A stretch of DNA of 40,462 nucleotides, taken from NCBI GenBank assembly GCA_903927465.1, contig CAIYMY010000056.1, forward strand, positions 1 to 40,462, given 5' to 3'. The stretch comes from an uncultured Rhodospirillales bacterium (GTDB lineage: Bacteria > Pseudomonadota > Alphaproteobacteria > Acetobacterales > Acetobacteraceae). Within the stretch, counting starts at the first letter, position 1. Each line of letters opens with the position of its first letter. A model generated the notes under the pieces. It saw nothing but the letters and a program-made list of their open reading frames with translations, did no database searches and was not told where the DNA came from. Positions 29,353 through 38,861 of this stretch are shown in pieces. A program made the position numbers and the translations under genes.

Positions 29353-30647
29353 GCTTCGATAACGTGCTCCCCCCATCCTATGCCAAGCGCGTGGAATTGA
29401 ATGATGAGGTGCATGCGCGCCCGCCGGAGATCCTTTTTTCCCCCAGCCGCGTTTCGCAGATTGCGCTGCTGCCGACAGCCGACGAAGCACGTGATGCGCC
29501 CTGGGCTGCACTTTGCGCGCTGGCGCAGCGCTTTTCCGTGCCACCACCGGCGCCAGGTGCCAATCACTACAGCGCGGATTTTGGGCCGTTTCGCCTGAAA
29601 TGGGAAAGGCATGGCGAATTCAGCCGCTTCATGGTGGTGGTTGCGGGCGCGGAGCCTGAACCCTTCGCGGCGGCTGCCATCCATGCCCTGCCGTCGGAAT
29701 GGCTGAAGGCTTTGCCTGGGCAGGTTATCGCTGCCGCGCATGTTACGCTGCTCGCTTCCAAGGATGTGCCGCTGGCCATCAGTGAAATCTCGCGGCGCTA
29801 TTTTCGTGATCACATGCTGGTGGGTGGCCCGTTGGCCAGTGGCCAGGCGCATGCCTTCACAGATTTTCGCATCCAGGATGATGGTTTCAGCCGTTTCCTG
29901 ATTTATGATGGCGGCATGTCGCCCTATCAGGCGGGGCGGCTCACGCAGCGCCTGCTGGAGATGGAAACCTACCGCATCATGGCGCTGCTGGCGCTGCCGG
30001 TCGCACAGGAAGTAGCGCCGAAAATCGGTGCGCAGGAACGCGAATTGGCGGAAATCAGCTCAGCCCTGGTGGAAGCGCAGGAAGCGGATGAACCGCTGCT
30101 GCTGCAACGCCTGACGCGTATGGCAGCCGAAGCGGAAAGCCGCGAATCGCGCCATCGTTTCCGCTTTTCCGCCGCCGCTGCCTATTACGAATTGGTCCGC
30201 AACCGCATTCAGGAATTGCGAGAGACGCGCATGGAAGGCATGCAGACCTTCGGTGAATTCACCGAACGTCGCCTGGCGCCGGCCATGAATACTTGCCAGG
30301 CGGTCGGCGCACGGCAGGAAATGCTCTCCCAACGCGTGGCCCGCGCGACGCAGCTTCTCTCCACGCGCGTTGACATCACGCGCGAGCGACAGAACCAGGC
30401 CTTGCTCGCTTCCATGGAACGGCGCGCGCGCCAGCAGCTTCGGTTGCAGCAGGCAGTTGAAGGGTTTTCCGTGGCCGCCATCACCTATTACGTGGTTGGG
30501 CTTGTTGCCTATTTGGCCAAGGGTTTGGCCATTTCTGGGGCCAATTTCCGCGAAGAAATTGTCACCAGTATCGCCATTCCAGTCGTTGCTTTGGCGGTGG
30601 CGCTTGGTGTGCGCCGCTTCCGGCGCCGGACGGCAGAAAATGACTGA
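29349..30647 (+). CDS. DUF3422 family membrane protein
   Basis: A 432-residue protein of the DUF3422 family: it opens YAKRVELNDEVHARPPE and has FLIYDGGMSPYQAGRLTQRL in the middle, a long helical region rich in Arg/Glu, and two membrane helices near the C-terminus (ITYYVVGLVAYLAKGLAI, then IAIPVVALAVALGV) with a basic tail. Function unknown. Its ATG overlaps the bchO stop (ATGA) and its end overlaps the following 18-codon frame, so it is inserted seamlessly within the bch/crt operon. That coupling suggests a link to pigment metabolism or membrane organisation, by inference only. Confidence 0.9.
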   Translation: MSFDNVLPPSYAKRVELNDEVHARPPEILFSPSRVSQIALLPTADEARDAPWAALCALAQRFSVPPPAPGANHYSADFGPFRLKWERHGEFSRFMVVVAGAEPEPFAAAAIHALPSEWLKALPGQVIAAAHVTLLASKDVPLAISEISRRYFRDHMLVGGPLASGQAHAFTDFRIQDDGFSRFLIYDGGMSPYQAGRLTQRLLEMETYRIMALLALPVAQEVAPKIGAQERELAEISSALVEAQEADEPLLLQRLTRMAAEAESRESRHRFRFSAAAAYYELVRNRIQELRETRMEGMQTFGEFTERRLAPAMNTCQAVGARQEMLSQRVARATQLLSTRVDITRERQNQALLASMERRARQQLRLQQAVEGFSVAAITYYVVGLVAYLAKGLAISGANFREEIVTSIAIPVVALAVALGVRRFRRRTAEND

Positions 30648-30696
30648 AACAAAGAAAATCATCGAACACGTGAGGGGGTACGCATGTCTGGACTGA
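30640..30696 (+). pseudogene. 18-codon ORF before crtB, possible crtI remnant
   Basis: The frame MTETKKIIEHVRGYACLD starts inside the end of the DUF3422 gene (ATGACTGA overlap) and stops 13 bases inside crtB. A start coupled upstream and a stop overlapping crtB is what an intact crtI (phytoene desaturase, ~510 residues) would show here. The first residues could be a CrtI N-terminus, and KIIEHV resembles the final helix after the family's SSAK. By analogy with bchH and bchM I read it as a large internal deletion of crtI, but the retained sequence is too short to prove it; it may be a simple coupled mini-ORF. Confidence 0.4.
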
Positions 30697-31721
30697 CCGG
30701 TATTTCTGCCGAAGATCTTGCGGCTTGCAACAAGCTGCTGGCGGGTGGTTCCAAAAGCTTCCGCGCCGCATCCTTCCTGCTGCCGCGCCGCATCGCCGCC
30801 CCGGCTGCCGCGCTTTATGCCTTTTGCCGTGTTGCGGATGACGCGATTGACATGAGCGATGACCCCACCGCGTCACTTGCGCTGCTGCAACAGCGCCTGG
30901 ATGGCGCCTATGCCGGGCGGCCTTGGAATCACGTGGCGGATCGTGCTTTTGCGGCGGTTGTTGAGCAATATGGTGTACCGCGCGCCCTGCCGGCGGCGCT
31001 GCTGGAAGGCTTCGCCTGGGACGCCAAAGGCCAATTCTATGAAGATATCGCGGCGCTGGAAACCTATGCTGCGCGCGTCGCGGCGACCGTTGGTGCCATG
31101 ATGACGCTGCTGATGGGCGTGCGCTCACCGGAAGCGATTGCGCGCGCGTGCGATCTTGGCCTTGCCATGCAGTTGACCAATATCGCCCGTGATGTCGGCG
31201 AAGATGCCAAGGCAGGGCGGGTTTATCTGCCCCAGTCCTGGCTGGCTGAGGAAGGGCTTTCGGCGGAAGGGCTGATCGCCAATCCGACCTTTTCGCCCGC
31301 GCTTGGTCGCGTGGTCGCGCGTCTGCTGGGGGCCGCGGAGGCACATTATCGCCGCGCCTGGCCCGGCATTGCGCTGCTGCCTTGGGATTGCCGCCCAGGG
31401 ATTGGCGCGGCGCGCTTGGTCTATGCCGAAATCGGACGAGAAGTGGAACGCCAGGGGCTCGATTCCGTCTCTCGCCGCGCGGTGGTGTCTGGGCGGCGTA
31501 AGGCCTGGCTTTTGGCGCGTGCTGCCGGCGCGCTGGCTGCGCAACAGGATGGCGCAGATGTAGCGCCATCGCACGCCACGCGCTTTCTGGTGGATGCCGT
31601 GCGCGCCGCACCTGCGCCCGAAGGGCCGCCACTTGGCGCGGGCTACGGCGAAAGGCTGGTTTGGGCGCTGGAATTGATGGATCGCGCGGATCGTGACACG
31701 CGATTTGCCGCGCGTGCATGA
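30684..31721 (+). CDS. crtB: Phytoene synthase
   Basis: A 345-residue enzyme that joins two geranylgeranyl diphosphates into phytoene. The first Asp-rich motif is FCRVADDAIDMSDD (about residues 47-60), the second QLTNIARDVGEDAKAGRVYLP. SKSFRAASFLLP at the N-terminus is also typical. Length is normal. A GAGGGGG ribosome site lies within the preceding 18-codon frame. No phytoene desaturase (crtI) is found next to it, contrary to the usual crtI-crtB pair. Confidence 0.95.
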   Translation: MSGLTGISAEDLAACNKLLAGGSKSFRAASFLLPRRIAAPAAALYAFCRVADDAIDMSDDPTASLALLQQRLDGAYAGRPWNHVADRAFAAVVEQYGVPRALPAALLEGFAWDAKGQFYEDIAALETYAARVAATVGAMMTLLMGVRSPEAIARACDLGLAMQLTNIARDVGEDAKAGRVYLPQSWLAEEGLSAEGLIANPTFSPALGRVVARLLGAAEAHYRRAWPGIALLPWDCRPGIGAARLVYAEIGREVERQGLDSVSRRAVVSGRRKAWLLARAAGALAAQQDGADVAPSHATRFLVDAVRAAPAPEGPPLGAGYGERLVWALELMDRADRDTRFAARA

Positions 31722-31738
31722 AAAAGCCTTGACATGAG

Positions 31739-31756
31739 TGTCAAGATAACTGGACA
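31739..31756. promoter_or_regulatory. PpsR/CrtJ operator upstream of crtE
   Basis: TGTCAAGATAACTGGACA matches TGT-N12-ACA. A TTGACA hexamer at 31729-31734 and GACAAT at 31753-31758 are separated by 18 bases, so the operator would lie between and over the -35 and -10 elements of a sigma-70 type promoter for crtE-crtF-bchCXYZ. TTGACATGAGTGTCAA around 31729-31744 adds a second shorter palindrome. Confidence 0.7.
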
Positions 31757-31826
31757 ATCAAACAGTATCAAAAAACTTACATAGGGCTGCCGCGACATGC
31801 TTGCGTCACCCCTTGGGAGGTAACGC

Positions 31827-32693
31827 ATGGACGCCTTGGCCCGTATTGAGAGCAGCCTCGCAGACGCGGTGCTCTCCGCCGAGACAAGCGGCACCCCGCC
31901 CCGCCTCGCTGCCGCCTTGCGGCACGCGGTTTTCCCGAAAGGGGCGCGTATTCGCCCACGCTTGACCCTCGCAGTTGCCGCGGCTTGCGGTGATAACCAG
32001 CCAAGGCTTGCCAGCGCCGCAGCCGCCGCGATTGAGCTGCTGCATTGCGCCAGCCTGGTGCATGATGACCTGCCCTGTTTTGACGATGCGGATATGCGGC
32101 GCGGCCGGCCTTCTGTTCATCGTGCCTTTGGCGAACCGCTGGCGGTGCTCGCCGGGGATGCCTTGATTGTGCTGGCCTTCCAAACCGTGGCGCGCGCTGG
32201 CTGCGGCGCGCCGGAACGGCTTGGCCCGGTCATCAATGCCATTGGCGATGGCGTGGGCGTGCCCTTTGGCATTGTTGCCGGGCAGGCCTGGGAATGTGAA
32301 CCGCGCGCCGATCTTTCCGAATATCAGCGGCAAAAGACCGGGGCGCTTTTCGCGGCGGCATCGGTTGCCGGCGCTGCGGCGGCAGGTGTGGCCGATGCCG
32401 AAGCCTGGCGCTTGCTGGGGGATCGGCTGGGTGAGGCCTTCCAGGTTGCCGATGACCTGCGTGATGCGGTGGAAGATGAAGCCAGCATTGGCAAGCCCGT
32501 CGGGCGCGACAAGGCACTCGGCCGGCCAAGTGCCGTGCTGCAATTGGGCCTGGATGGCGCGGTCGCGCGGCTGAAGACGCTTGCCAATGCGGCGGTGGAG
32601 TCGATTCCCGACTGCCCCGGCCGCACCTTGCTGCGCGCGGCCATGCTGGAAGAAGTGGGCCGGCTTTTGCCGCGCAAACTGGCCGCGGCCTGA
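31827..32693 (+). CDS. crtE: Geranylgeranyl diphosphate synthase
   Basis: A 288-residue all-helical prenyltransferase making the C20 precursor of carotenoids and of the bacteriochlorophyll tail. The first Asp-rich motif is HDDLPCFDDADMRRGRPSVH (about residues 79-98), the second FQVADDLRDAVED; GKPVGRDKALGRPS follows. GGGAGG precedes the ATG. It is the first gene after a PpsR operator and starts the crtEF-bchCXYZ-puf unit. Confidence 0.95.
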   Translation: MDALARIESSLADAVLSAETSGTPPRLAAALRHAVFPKGARIRPRLTLAVAAACGDNQPRLASAAAAAIELLHCASLVHDDLPCFDDADMRRGRPSVHRAFGEPLAVLAGDALIVLAFQTVARAGCGAPERLGPVINAIGDGVGVPFGIVAGQAWECEPRADLSEYQRQKTGALFAAASVAGAAAAGVADAEAWRLLGDRLGEAFQVADDLRDAVEDEASIGKPVGRDKALGRPSAVLQLGLDGAVARLKTLANAAVESIPDCPGRTLLRAAMLEEVGRLLPRKLAAA

Positions 32694-32696
32694 GCC

Positions 32697-33863
32697 ATGG
32701 CGAGGGCCTTGCCGCTGCCCCCGGAAAGGGCCGACGGGGATCAGGGGCTGTCCTGGTCTGATCGCTTCAGCGCCTGGCGCGAATCTCTGACCGCGCGCCC
32801 TGGCTTCCGTGCCTGGGCCGCGCGTTTTCCGTTGACCCGCCCGCTGGCACGCCGCCGCGCGCGGGAATTATTCGATCTCTGCGCTGGGTTTGTTTATTCG
32901 CAGGTGCTGGCCGCCTGTGTGCGGCTGAAGCTGTTTGAGGCTTTGCACGAAGCACCGGCGGAAGAACGCGCCTTGGCAGCACGACTCGGGCTTTCGCCTG
33001 AAGCGATGAATCGGTTGTTGGTGGCGGCTGAATCGCTCCGGCTGGTGCGCCGGCGGGCAGATGGCGCCTGGGCGCTTGGCGAATTGGGTGCGGCCATGAT
33101 CGGCAATCCCGGCATCGCGGCCATGGTGGAACACCATGCCATGCTCTACGCCGATCTGGCGGATCCGGTGGAATTGCTTCGCCGCGAAAGGGGCGGCACG
33201 GCCTTGGCGCAATATTGGGCCTATGCCGGTGCCGCGGAGCCGGGGGCGCTGCCGGGCGAGAAAGTTTCTGATTACACGGCCTTGATGGCGGCCAGCCAAC
33301 CCATGGTGGCGCAGGAAGTCTTGGCGGCTTACCGCTTTGGCCAGCATCGGCGGCTGATGGATGTGGGCGGCGGCAGCGGCGCCTTCCTGACCGCCGTTGG
33401 CAAGGCAAACCCCGGGCTGGATCTGTTGCTGTTTGACCTGCCGGCGGTGGCGGAGCAGGGCCGGCAGCGCTTTGCCCGCGAAGGGCTTTCCGACCGCGCC
33501 ATGGCGATGGGCGGGGATTTCACCACCGATTCGCTGCCCTTGGGCGCCGATATCATCAGCCTGGTGCGCGTGCTGCACGATCATGATGATGATGTGGTGC
33601 AAGCCCTGCTGCGGCGCGTGCGCGCGGCCCTGCCAAAGGGCGGGCGGGTGCTGATTGCCGAACCCATGGCTGGTACCGCCGGCGCCGAGCCCATGGGCGG
33701 CGCCTATTTCGGCTTTTACCTGCTTGCGATGGGTAGGGGCCGCCCGCGCCGGCCGGATGAACTGGCCGCGATGCTGACCTCCGCCGGCTTCACCGGGGCG
33801 CGCTTGATGCCCACCGATACGCCGCTGTTGACCCGGGTGATGCAGGCCGATGCGACAAGTTGA
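32697..33863 (+). CDS. crtF: Hydroxyneurosporene/demethylspheroidene O-methyltransferase
   Basis: A 388-residue SAM-dependent O-methyltransferase that adds the methoxy group of spheroidene/spirilloxanthin-type carotenoids. A winged-helix dimerisation domain (LAARLGLSPEAMNRLLVAAE) precedes the Rossmann-like SAM site LMDVGGGSGAFLTAVG; SLVRVLHDHDDD contains the probable catalytic His region. It starts 3 bases after crtE. Its presence implies crtC- and crtD-type steps, although neither gene is in the window. Confidence 0.93.
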   Translation: MARALPLPPERADGDQGLSWSDRFSAWRESLTARPGFRAWAARFPLTRPLARRRARELFDLCAGFVYSQVLAACVRLKLFEALHEAPAEERALAARLGLSPEAMNRLLVAAESLRLVRRRADGAWALGELGAAMIGNPGIAAMVEHHAMLYADLADPVELLRRERGGTALAQYWAYAGAAEPGALPGEKVSDYTALMAASQPMVAQEVLAAYRFGQHRRLMDVGGGSGAFLTAVGKANPGLDLLLFDLPAVAEQGRQRFAREGLSDRAMAMGGDFTTDSLPLGADIISLVRVLHDHDDDVVQALLRRVRAALPKGGRVLIAEPMAGTAGAEPMGGAYFGFYLLAMGRGRPRRPDELAAMLTSAGFTGARLMPTDTPLLTRVMQADATS

Positions 33864-33882
33864 AGTGACATGATTCTTTTAT

Positions 33883-33900
33883 TGTCAATTTCGCTTGACA
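33883..33900. promoter_or_regulatory. PpsR/CrtJ operator upstream of bchC
   Basis: TGTCAATTTCGCTTGACA is a perfect TGT-N12-ACA palindrome. The right arm is a TTGACA hexamer (33895-33900) that could serve as -35 for bchC, starting at 33949; a clear -10 is not evident. This matches the well-known CrtJ-controlled bchC promoter of Rhodobacter within the crtEF-bchC superoperon. Confidence 0.8.
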
Positions 33901-33948
33901 GATACAAACGTCACATTAGAGTTACAAAATCGAACGAGGAGTCCAAGA

Positions 33949-34890
33949 GTGGAAACACTCGCTATCCTGCTCAGCGCACCAGAACAGCTCTCGCTGTCGC
34001 GACTGAAATTGACGCCGCCAGGCGTGCAGGATGTTGTCGTGGACATTGACTGGAGCGGCATCAGCACCGGAACAGAACGCCTGCTCTGGTCCGGGCGCAT
34101 GCCATCCTTTCCCGGCATGGGTTACCCGCTGGTGCCTGGTTACGAATCCGTGGGCCGCGTGGTCCAGGCGGGCGCGGAAGCCGGCAGGCAATTGGGTGAA
34201 GCGGTTTTCGTGCCTGGTGCACGTTGCTTTGGCGATATTCGCGGATTGTTTGGTGGCGCTGCCGCGCGGCTTGTTGTGGCCGGCGCGCGCGTAACACCGG
34301 TGGACCCTGCGCTTGGCGCGGACGCGGTGTTGTTGGCGTTGGCGGCGACGGCGCATCACGCCATCGTGCTGCCGCACGCCGCCATTCCGGAATTGATCAT
34401 CGGCCATGGCGTCTTGGGGCGCCTGCTGGCGCGCATCGTTATCGCTGCCGGCCATCCCGCGCCCATGGTGTGGGAAAGTAACCCAGCGCGGCGCGACGGC
34501 GGGCAGGGTTATGTGGTCTGTGATCCGGCAGAAGATACGCGGCGCGATTATCGCGCGATTTGTGATGTAAGCGGCGATTCCGCGCTGTTGGATACGCTGA
34601 TGTCGCGCTTGGCCCCGGGTGGCGTGGTGACGCTGGCTGGTTTTTACAGCGCGCCGCTTTCCTTTGCCTTTCCTGCGGCCTTCATGCGTGAAGCGCGCAT
34701 CGCCATCGCCGCGGAATGGAAGCAGGCCGATCTGGATGCGGTGAATGCGTTGATATCGTCTGGCCGGCTTTCGCTGGCTGGGCTGATCACGCATCGCGCC
34801 GCTGCTGATGACGCGCCGCAAGCCTATCGTCAGGCTTTCGAAGATCCCGCCTGCCTCAAAATGGTTCTGGACTGGAGAAACAAACAATGA
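33949..34890 (+). CDS. bchC: 3-hydroxyethyl bacteriochlorophyllide a dehydrogenase
   Basis: A 313-residue medium-chain dehydrogenase-like protein that oxidises the C3 hydroxyethyl group to acetyl. Visible: WSGISTGTERLLWSGRMPSF, GYPLVPGYESVGRVV and VFVPGARCFGDIRGLFGGAA early on, then a nucleotide-binding region around IGHGVLGRLLARI. I start it at GTG 33949, eight bases after GAGGAG, which gives the normal BchC length; an upstream frame extends into the PpsR site and is not credible. The stop overlaps bchX as ATGA. Confidence 0.95.
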   Translation: METLAILLSAPEQLSLSRLKLTPPGVQDVVVDIDWSGISTGTERLLWSGRMPSFPGMGYPLVPGYESVGRVVQAGAEAGRQLGEAVFVPGARCFGDIRGLFGGAAARLVVAGARVTPVDPALGADAVLLALAATAHHAIVLPHAAIPELIIGHGVLGRLLARIVIAAGHPAPMVWESNPARRDGGQGYVVCDPAEDTRRDYRAICDVSGDSALLDTLMSRLAPGGVVTLAGFYSAPLSFAFPAAFMREARIAIAAEWKQADLDAVNALISSGRLSLAGLITHRAAADDAPQAYRQAFEDPACLKMVLDWRNKQ

Positions 34891-35903
34891 ATGCTGTCCC
34901 GGGGAAGCCAAACGCTCCATCCATGAGTGATATGCATGATGCGCTGCGCGCAGAAGCATCCATGTCACCTGATCCTGTGCAGACATCACCGGCTGCCAAG
35001 CAAACCCAGATCATTGCCATCTATGGCAAGGGTGGCATCGGCAAGTCCTTCACGCTGGCGAATCTGAGCTACATGATGGCGCAGCAAGGCAAGCGCGTTT
35101 TGCTGATTGGTTGCGATCCGAAAAGCGACACGACGTCCTTGCTGTTTGGTGGACGTTCCTGCCCGACCATCATTGAGACATCATCAAAGAAGAAAGCCGC
35201 CGGTGAGGCTGTTGCTATCGGCGATGTCTGCTTCAAGCGCGATGGCGTTTTCGCCATGGAATTGGGTGGCCCGGAAGTAGGCCGTGGTTGCGGTGGGCGT
35301 GGTATTATCCATGGCTTCGAATTGCTGGAAAAGCTTGGCTTCCATCAATGGGATTTCGACTACGTCCTGCTGGACTTCCTGGGCGATGTGGTCTGCGGCG
35401 GCTTCGGCCTGCCGATCGCGCGCGATATGTGCCAGAAGGTGATCGTTGTCGGGTCCAATGACCTGCAATCGCTTTATGTCGCGAATAATGTCTGTTCCGC
35501 GGTGGAATATTTCCGCAAGCTCGGTGGTAATGTTGGTGTGGCCGGCATGGTCATCAACAAGGATGATGGCACGGGTGAAGCCCATGCCTTTGCCGCCGCA
35601 GCCGGCATTCCCGTACTCGCCGCCATTCCGGCGGATGAAGATATTCGCCGCAAATCCGCGAATTACGAAATCATCGGCACGCCTGGTGGGCGTTGGGCTT
35701 CGGTGTTTGAGCAATTGGCGAGTCAGGTGGCTGAAGCGCCGCCGCTGCGCCCGGCGCCTCTGACCCATGAAAATCTGCTTGGGCTGTTCAAGGGTGAAGC
35801 GGTGGGCCGTGGCGTAGTGTTGAACCCCGCGACCATGGAAGACATGTGCTCGGCTGAAGTACTGAATAAGCCTTCGCTTGAAGTGGTGTATGAGGGCGTC
35901 TGA
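34887..35903 (+). CDS. bchX: Chlorophyllide a reductase iron protein subunit X
   Basis: A 338-residue NifH-like ATPase delivering electrons to BchYZ for ring B reduction. P-loop [31 protein letters not shown], and cluster cysteines in GRGCGGRGI and DVVCGGFGLP. About 40 N-terminal residues precede the P-loop domain, normal for BchX. It overlaps bchC by four bases and precedes bchY by four. Confidence 0.97.
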   Translation: MNAVPGKPNAPSMSDMHDALRAEASMSPDPVQTSPAAKQTQIIAIYGKGGIGKSFTLANLSYMMAQQGKRVLLIGCDPKSDTTSLLFGGRSCPTIIETSSKKKAAGEAVAIGDVCFKRDGVFAMELGGPEVGRGCGGRGIIHGFELLEKLGFHQWDFDYVLLDFLGDVVCGGFGLPIARDMCQKVIVVGSNDLQSLYVANNVCSAVEYFRKLGGNVGVAGMVINKDDGTGEAHAFAAAAGIPVLAAIPADEDIRRKSANYEIIGTPGGRWASVFEQLASQVAEAPPLRPAPLTHENLLGLFKGEAVGRGVVLNPATMEDMCSAEVLNKPSLEVVYEGV

Positions 35904-35907
35904 GGGC

Positions 35908-37422
35908 ATGGACACGGTTCCCTCTTCTTCGCCGCCTGCCGCCGCTGAAGGCGCTGCCTGCCATGGTGGGCGGGAAACGCTGGAAGCTGCCGCGCGTGCC
36001 GCAGGCAAGTCCGAAGTGATGGATAAGCTTGCTGCTGACTATCCGCGCGGGCCGCATGATCAGCCGCAATCCATGTGCCCGGCCTTTGGGTCTTTACGCG
36101 TTGGCTTGCGCATGCGCCGCGTTGCGACGATCCTTTCCGGTAGTGCCTGCTGCGTCTATGGTCTGACCTTCACCAGCCATTTCTATGGTGCGCGCCGCAC
36201 GGTGGGCTATGTGCCCTTCAATTCCGAAACGCTCGTCACCGGTAAGCTTTTCGAAGATATTCGCGATGCAGTTCATGATCTGGCGAAGCCAGAAGATTAT
36301 GACGCGGTCATCGTGACTAATCTTTGCGTACCCACGGCATCCGGCGTGCCGCTCGATCTGTTGCCGAAACAGATCAACGGTGTGCGTATCATTGGCATAG
36401 ATGTGCCGGGCTTTGGTGTGCCGACCCATGCGGAAGCCAAGGATGTGCTGGCCGGCGCCATGCTGCGCTATGCGCGCAATGAAGCCGAGGCTGGTCCGGT
36501 AGCCAGACCGCGCAATCACGCAGAGGATCAACGCAGTATTGCGGTGATTGGTGAATTATTTCCCGCCGATCCGCCGGGCATTGGTGCGCTGATCCAGCCC
36601 ATGGGGCTGACGCTTGCGCCGCAAACCCCAGCGCGTGAATGGCGCGATCTTTACGCTGCTTTGGATAGCGTGGCGGTGGCTGCCATTCATCCCTTCTACA
36701 CTGCCAGCATTCGCGAATTCCACGCGGCTGGCCGGCCGGTGGTTGGCTCTGCGCCGGTTGGCGTGGAAGGCACCGATGCTTGGCTTTCGGCGATTGGCGC
36801 TGCGGCGGGTGTGAATCCCTCAGAAATCGAAGCCGCCAAGGCGCGCGCATTGCCTGCCATTCGCGCTGCGCTCGCGGGTAATCCGGTGAAGGCGCGCATT
36901 ACGGTCTCCGGCTATGAAGGTTCAGAATTGCTAGTGGCGCGCTTGCTGATCGAAGCGGGCGCAGAAGTGCCTTACGTTGGCACCGCCGCCCCGCGCACGG
37001 AATGGAGTGCTGCGGATCGCGAATGGCTCGAAGCGCATGGCTGCCATGTCCAGTATCGCGCCAGCCTGGAACAGGACATTGCCGCGATGAAGGAAGCGCG
37101 GCCTGATCTTGCACTTGGCACGACGCCCTTGGTGCAGAAGGCCAAGGAAATGGGCACGCCCGCGCTTTACTTCACCAATATGATCTCTGCCCGGCCGCTA
37201 TTTGGCCCTGCTGGTGCGGCTTCCATGGCGGGCATTGTGGCGGCGCAGACCAATGGGCGTGAACGTTTTTCGCGCATGGTTTCCTTCTTTGAAGGTGTAG
37301 GCACACCTGATGGCGCTGGCTATGGCTTCCGTGACAAGCCAAGCGATCCCCCTGGTTTTCGCGACCGTCAGCGCAAGCTGCGCGCCGCCAAGGCCAAGGC
37401 CGAAGAAGCGGTGGGGACCTGA
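35908..37422 (+). CDS. bchY: Chlorophyllide a reductase subunit Y
   Basis: A 504-residue nitrogenase-like subunit; with BchZ it reduces the C7-C8 bond of chlorophyllide a. Cluster-type cysteines lie in [23 protein letters not shown] and [25 protein letters not shown] is also conserved. The start at 35908 immediately follows GAGGG and is chosen because [20 protein letters not shown] upstream of the conserved core belongs to the family. It appears complete. Confidence 0.96.
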   Translation: MDTVPSSSPPAAAEGAACHGGRETLEAAARAAGKSEVMDKLAADYPRGPHDQPQSMCPAFGSLRVGLRMRRVATILSGSACCVYGLTFTSHFYGARRTVGYVPFNSETLVTGKLFEDIRDAVHDLAKPEDYDAVIVTNLCVPTASGVPLDLLPKQINGVRIIGIDVPGFGVPTHAEAKDVLAGAMLRYARNEAEAGPVARPRNHAEDQRSIAVIGELFPADPPGIGALIQPMGLTLAPQTPAREWRDLYAALDSVAVAAIHPFYTASIREFHAAGRPVVGSAPVGVEGTDAWLSAIGAAAGVNPSEIEAAKARALPAIRAALAGNPVKARITVSGYEGSELLVARLLIEAGAEVPYVGTAAPRTEWSAADREWLEAHGCHVQYRASLEQDIAAMKEARPDLALGTTPLVQKAKEMGTPALYFTNMISARPLFGPAGAASMAGIVAAQTNGRERFSRMVSFFEGVGTPDGAGYGFRDKPSDPPGFRDRQRKLRAAKAKAEEAVGT

Positions 37423-37424
37423 GC

Positions 37425-38861
37425 ATGCTTGTTCTCGATCATGATCGCGCCGGCGGCTACTGGGGGGCGATCTATGCTTTCTCGGCGGTGCGCGGCCTGC
37501 GTGTTGTGATTGATGGGCCGGTTGGTTGCGAAAACCTGCCCGTAACAGCCGTGCTGCATTACACTGATGCGCTACCGCCGCATGAATTGCCGATTGTGGT
37601 GACCGGTCTGGATGAGGATTCACTCTCCCAGAACGGCACGGAAGGCGCTATGCGGCGCGCCGCCGCCACGCAGGATGCTGAATTGCCCGCCGTGGTGGTG
37701 ACGGGTTCAATCGCCGAAATGATCGGCGGTGGTGTGACGCCGCAGGGGAGCAACCTGCAGCGCTTCATCTGCCGCACGATTGATGAGGATCAGTGGCAGA
37801 CCGCTGATCGTGCCATCATGTGGCTCTGGAGTGAATTTGGTTCGCGCGGCCGCAGGCCAAAGGCGCGTACGCGCAAGGAAGGCGAAAAGCCGCGCGTGAA
37901 TATCATCGGCCCCATCTATGGTACCTTCAATATGCCATCGGACCTGGCGGAGATTCGCCGGCTGGTCGAAGGCATTGGCTGTGAGATCAATCTTGTCTTC
38001 CCGCTGGGCAGCCATGTCGAAGATATCTCGAAGCTGCCTGATGCGGATGTGAATATCTGCATGTACCGTGAGTTTGGCCGCAAGCTTTGTGAAGAACTAG
38101 AACGGCCCTATCTCCAAGCCCCCATCGGGTTGTTCGCGACCACGAATTTCCTCCGCAAGCTTGGTGAATTGACTGGGCTGGATCCGGAACCCTTCATCGA
38201 ACGTGAAAAGCACACCACGGTGAAGCCGCTTTGGGATTTGTGGCGCAGTGTGACGCAGGATTTCTACGCATCTGCATCCTTTGCGGTGGTGGCAACTGAT
38301 ACCTATGCCCGCGGGCTACAGCGTTTTTTGCATGAAGAAATGGGCATTCCCTGTGCCTTCGCCTTCTCACGCATAGCTGGGCAGAAGCCTGATAATGCGG
38401 CGGTGCGTGACGCACTGCGTAAGACCCCGCCCTTGGTACTGTACGGTTCTTATAATGAACGGATGTATGCGGCGGAAATCAAAAGCCGCGCGATGTATAT
38501 CCCGGCGAGTTTCCCCGGTGCCATCATCCGCCGCGCCACCGGCACGCCTTTTATGGGCTATGCCGGCGCCACCTACATCATCCAAGAATATTGCAACGCG
38601 CTGTTTGACGCGCTGTTTCATATTCTGCCGCTGGGAACTGATCTTGATCGGGTTGATCCAACGCCGGTACGTGCCGCGGAACCCTGGGATGCGGCTGCGG
38701 TCACGCTTCTGGATGAACGCGTTGAGCAGGAGCCCTTCCTGCTACGTATTTCCGTGGCCAAGCGGCTGCGCGAACAGGTTGAACGCGCCGCGCGCGATGC
38801 GGCGGAGCCGCGTGTGACGGCTGATCGCGTTCGAAAGACTTTGGCGGAGGTCATGGCATGA
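37425..38861 (+). CDS. bchZ: Chlorophyllide a reductase subunit Z
   Basis: A 478-residue nitrogenase-like partner of BchY. It opens [20 protein letters not shown], with cluster Cys in [28 protein letters not shown] mid-protein, and a C-terminal light-independent-reductase-like domain ([20 protein letters not shown]). It starts 2 bases after bchY. The puf promoter in relatives lies in this region; I see no distinct operator. The stop overlaps the next small ORF as ATGA. Confidence 0.96.
   Translation: MLVLDHDRAGGYWGAIYAFSAVRGLRVVIDGPVGCENLPVTAVLHYTDALPPHELPIVVTGLDEDSLSQNGTEGAMRRAAATQDAELPAVVVTGSIAEMIGGGVTPQGSNLQRFICRTIDEDQWQTADRAIMWLWSEFGSRGRRPKARTRKEGEKPRVNIIGPIYGTFNMPSDLAEIRRLVEGIGCEINLVFPLGSHVEDISKLPDADVNICMYREFGRKLCEELERPYLQAPIGLFATTNFLRKLGELTGLDPEPFIEREKHTTVKPLWDLWRSVTQDFYASASFAVVATDTYARGLQRFLHEEMGIPCAFAFSRIAGQKPDNAAVRDALRKTPPLVLYGSYNERMYAAEIKSRAMYIPASFPGAIIRRATGTPFMGYAGATYIIQEYCNALFDALFHILPLGTDLDRVDPTPVRAAEPWDAAAVTLLDERVEQEPFLLRISVAKRLREQVERAARDAAEPRVTADRVRKTLAEVMA

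Noticed and set aside
33895-33948. bchC starting at a TTG within the PpsR box
   Set aside because: Would place the start inside the operator; GTG at 33949 has GAGGAG and gives normal BchC length.
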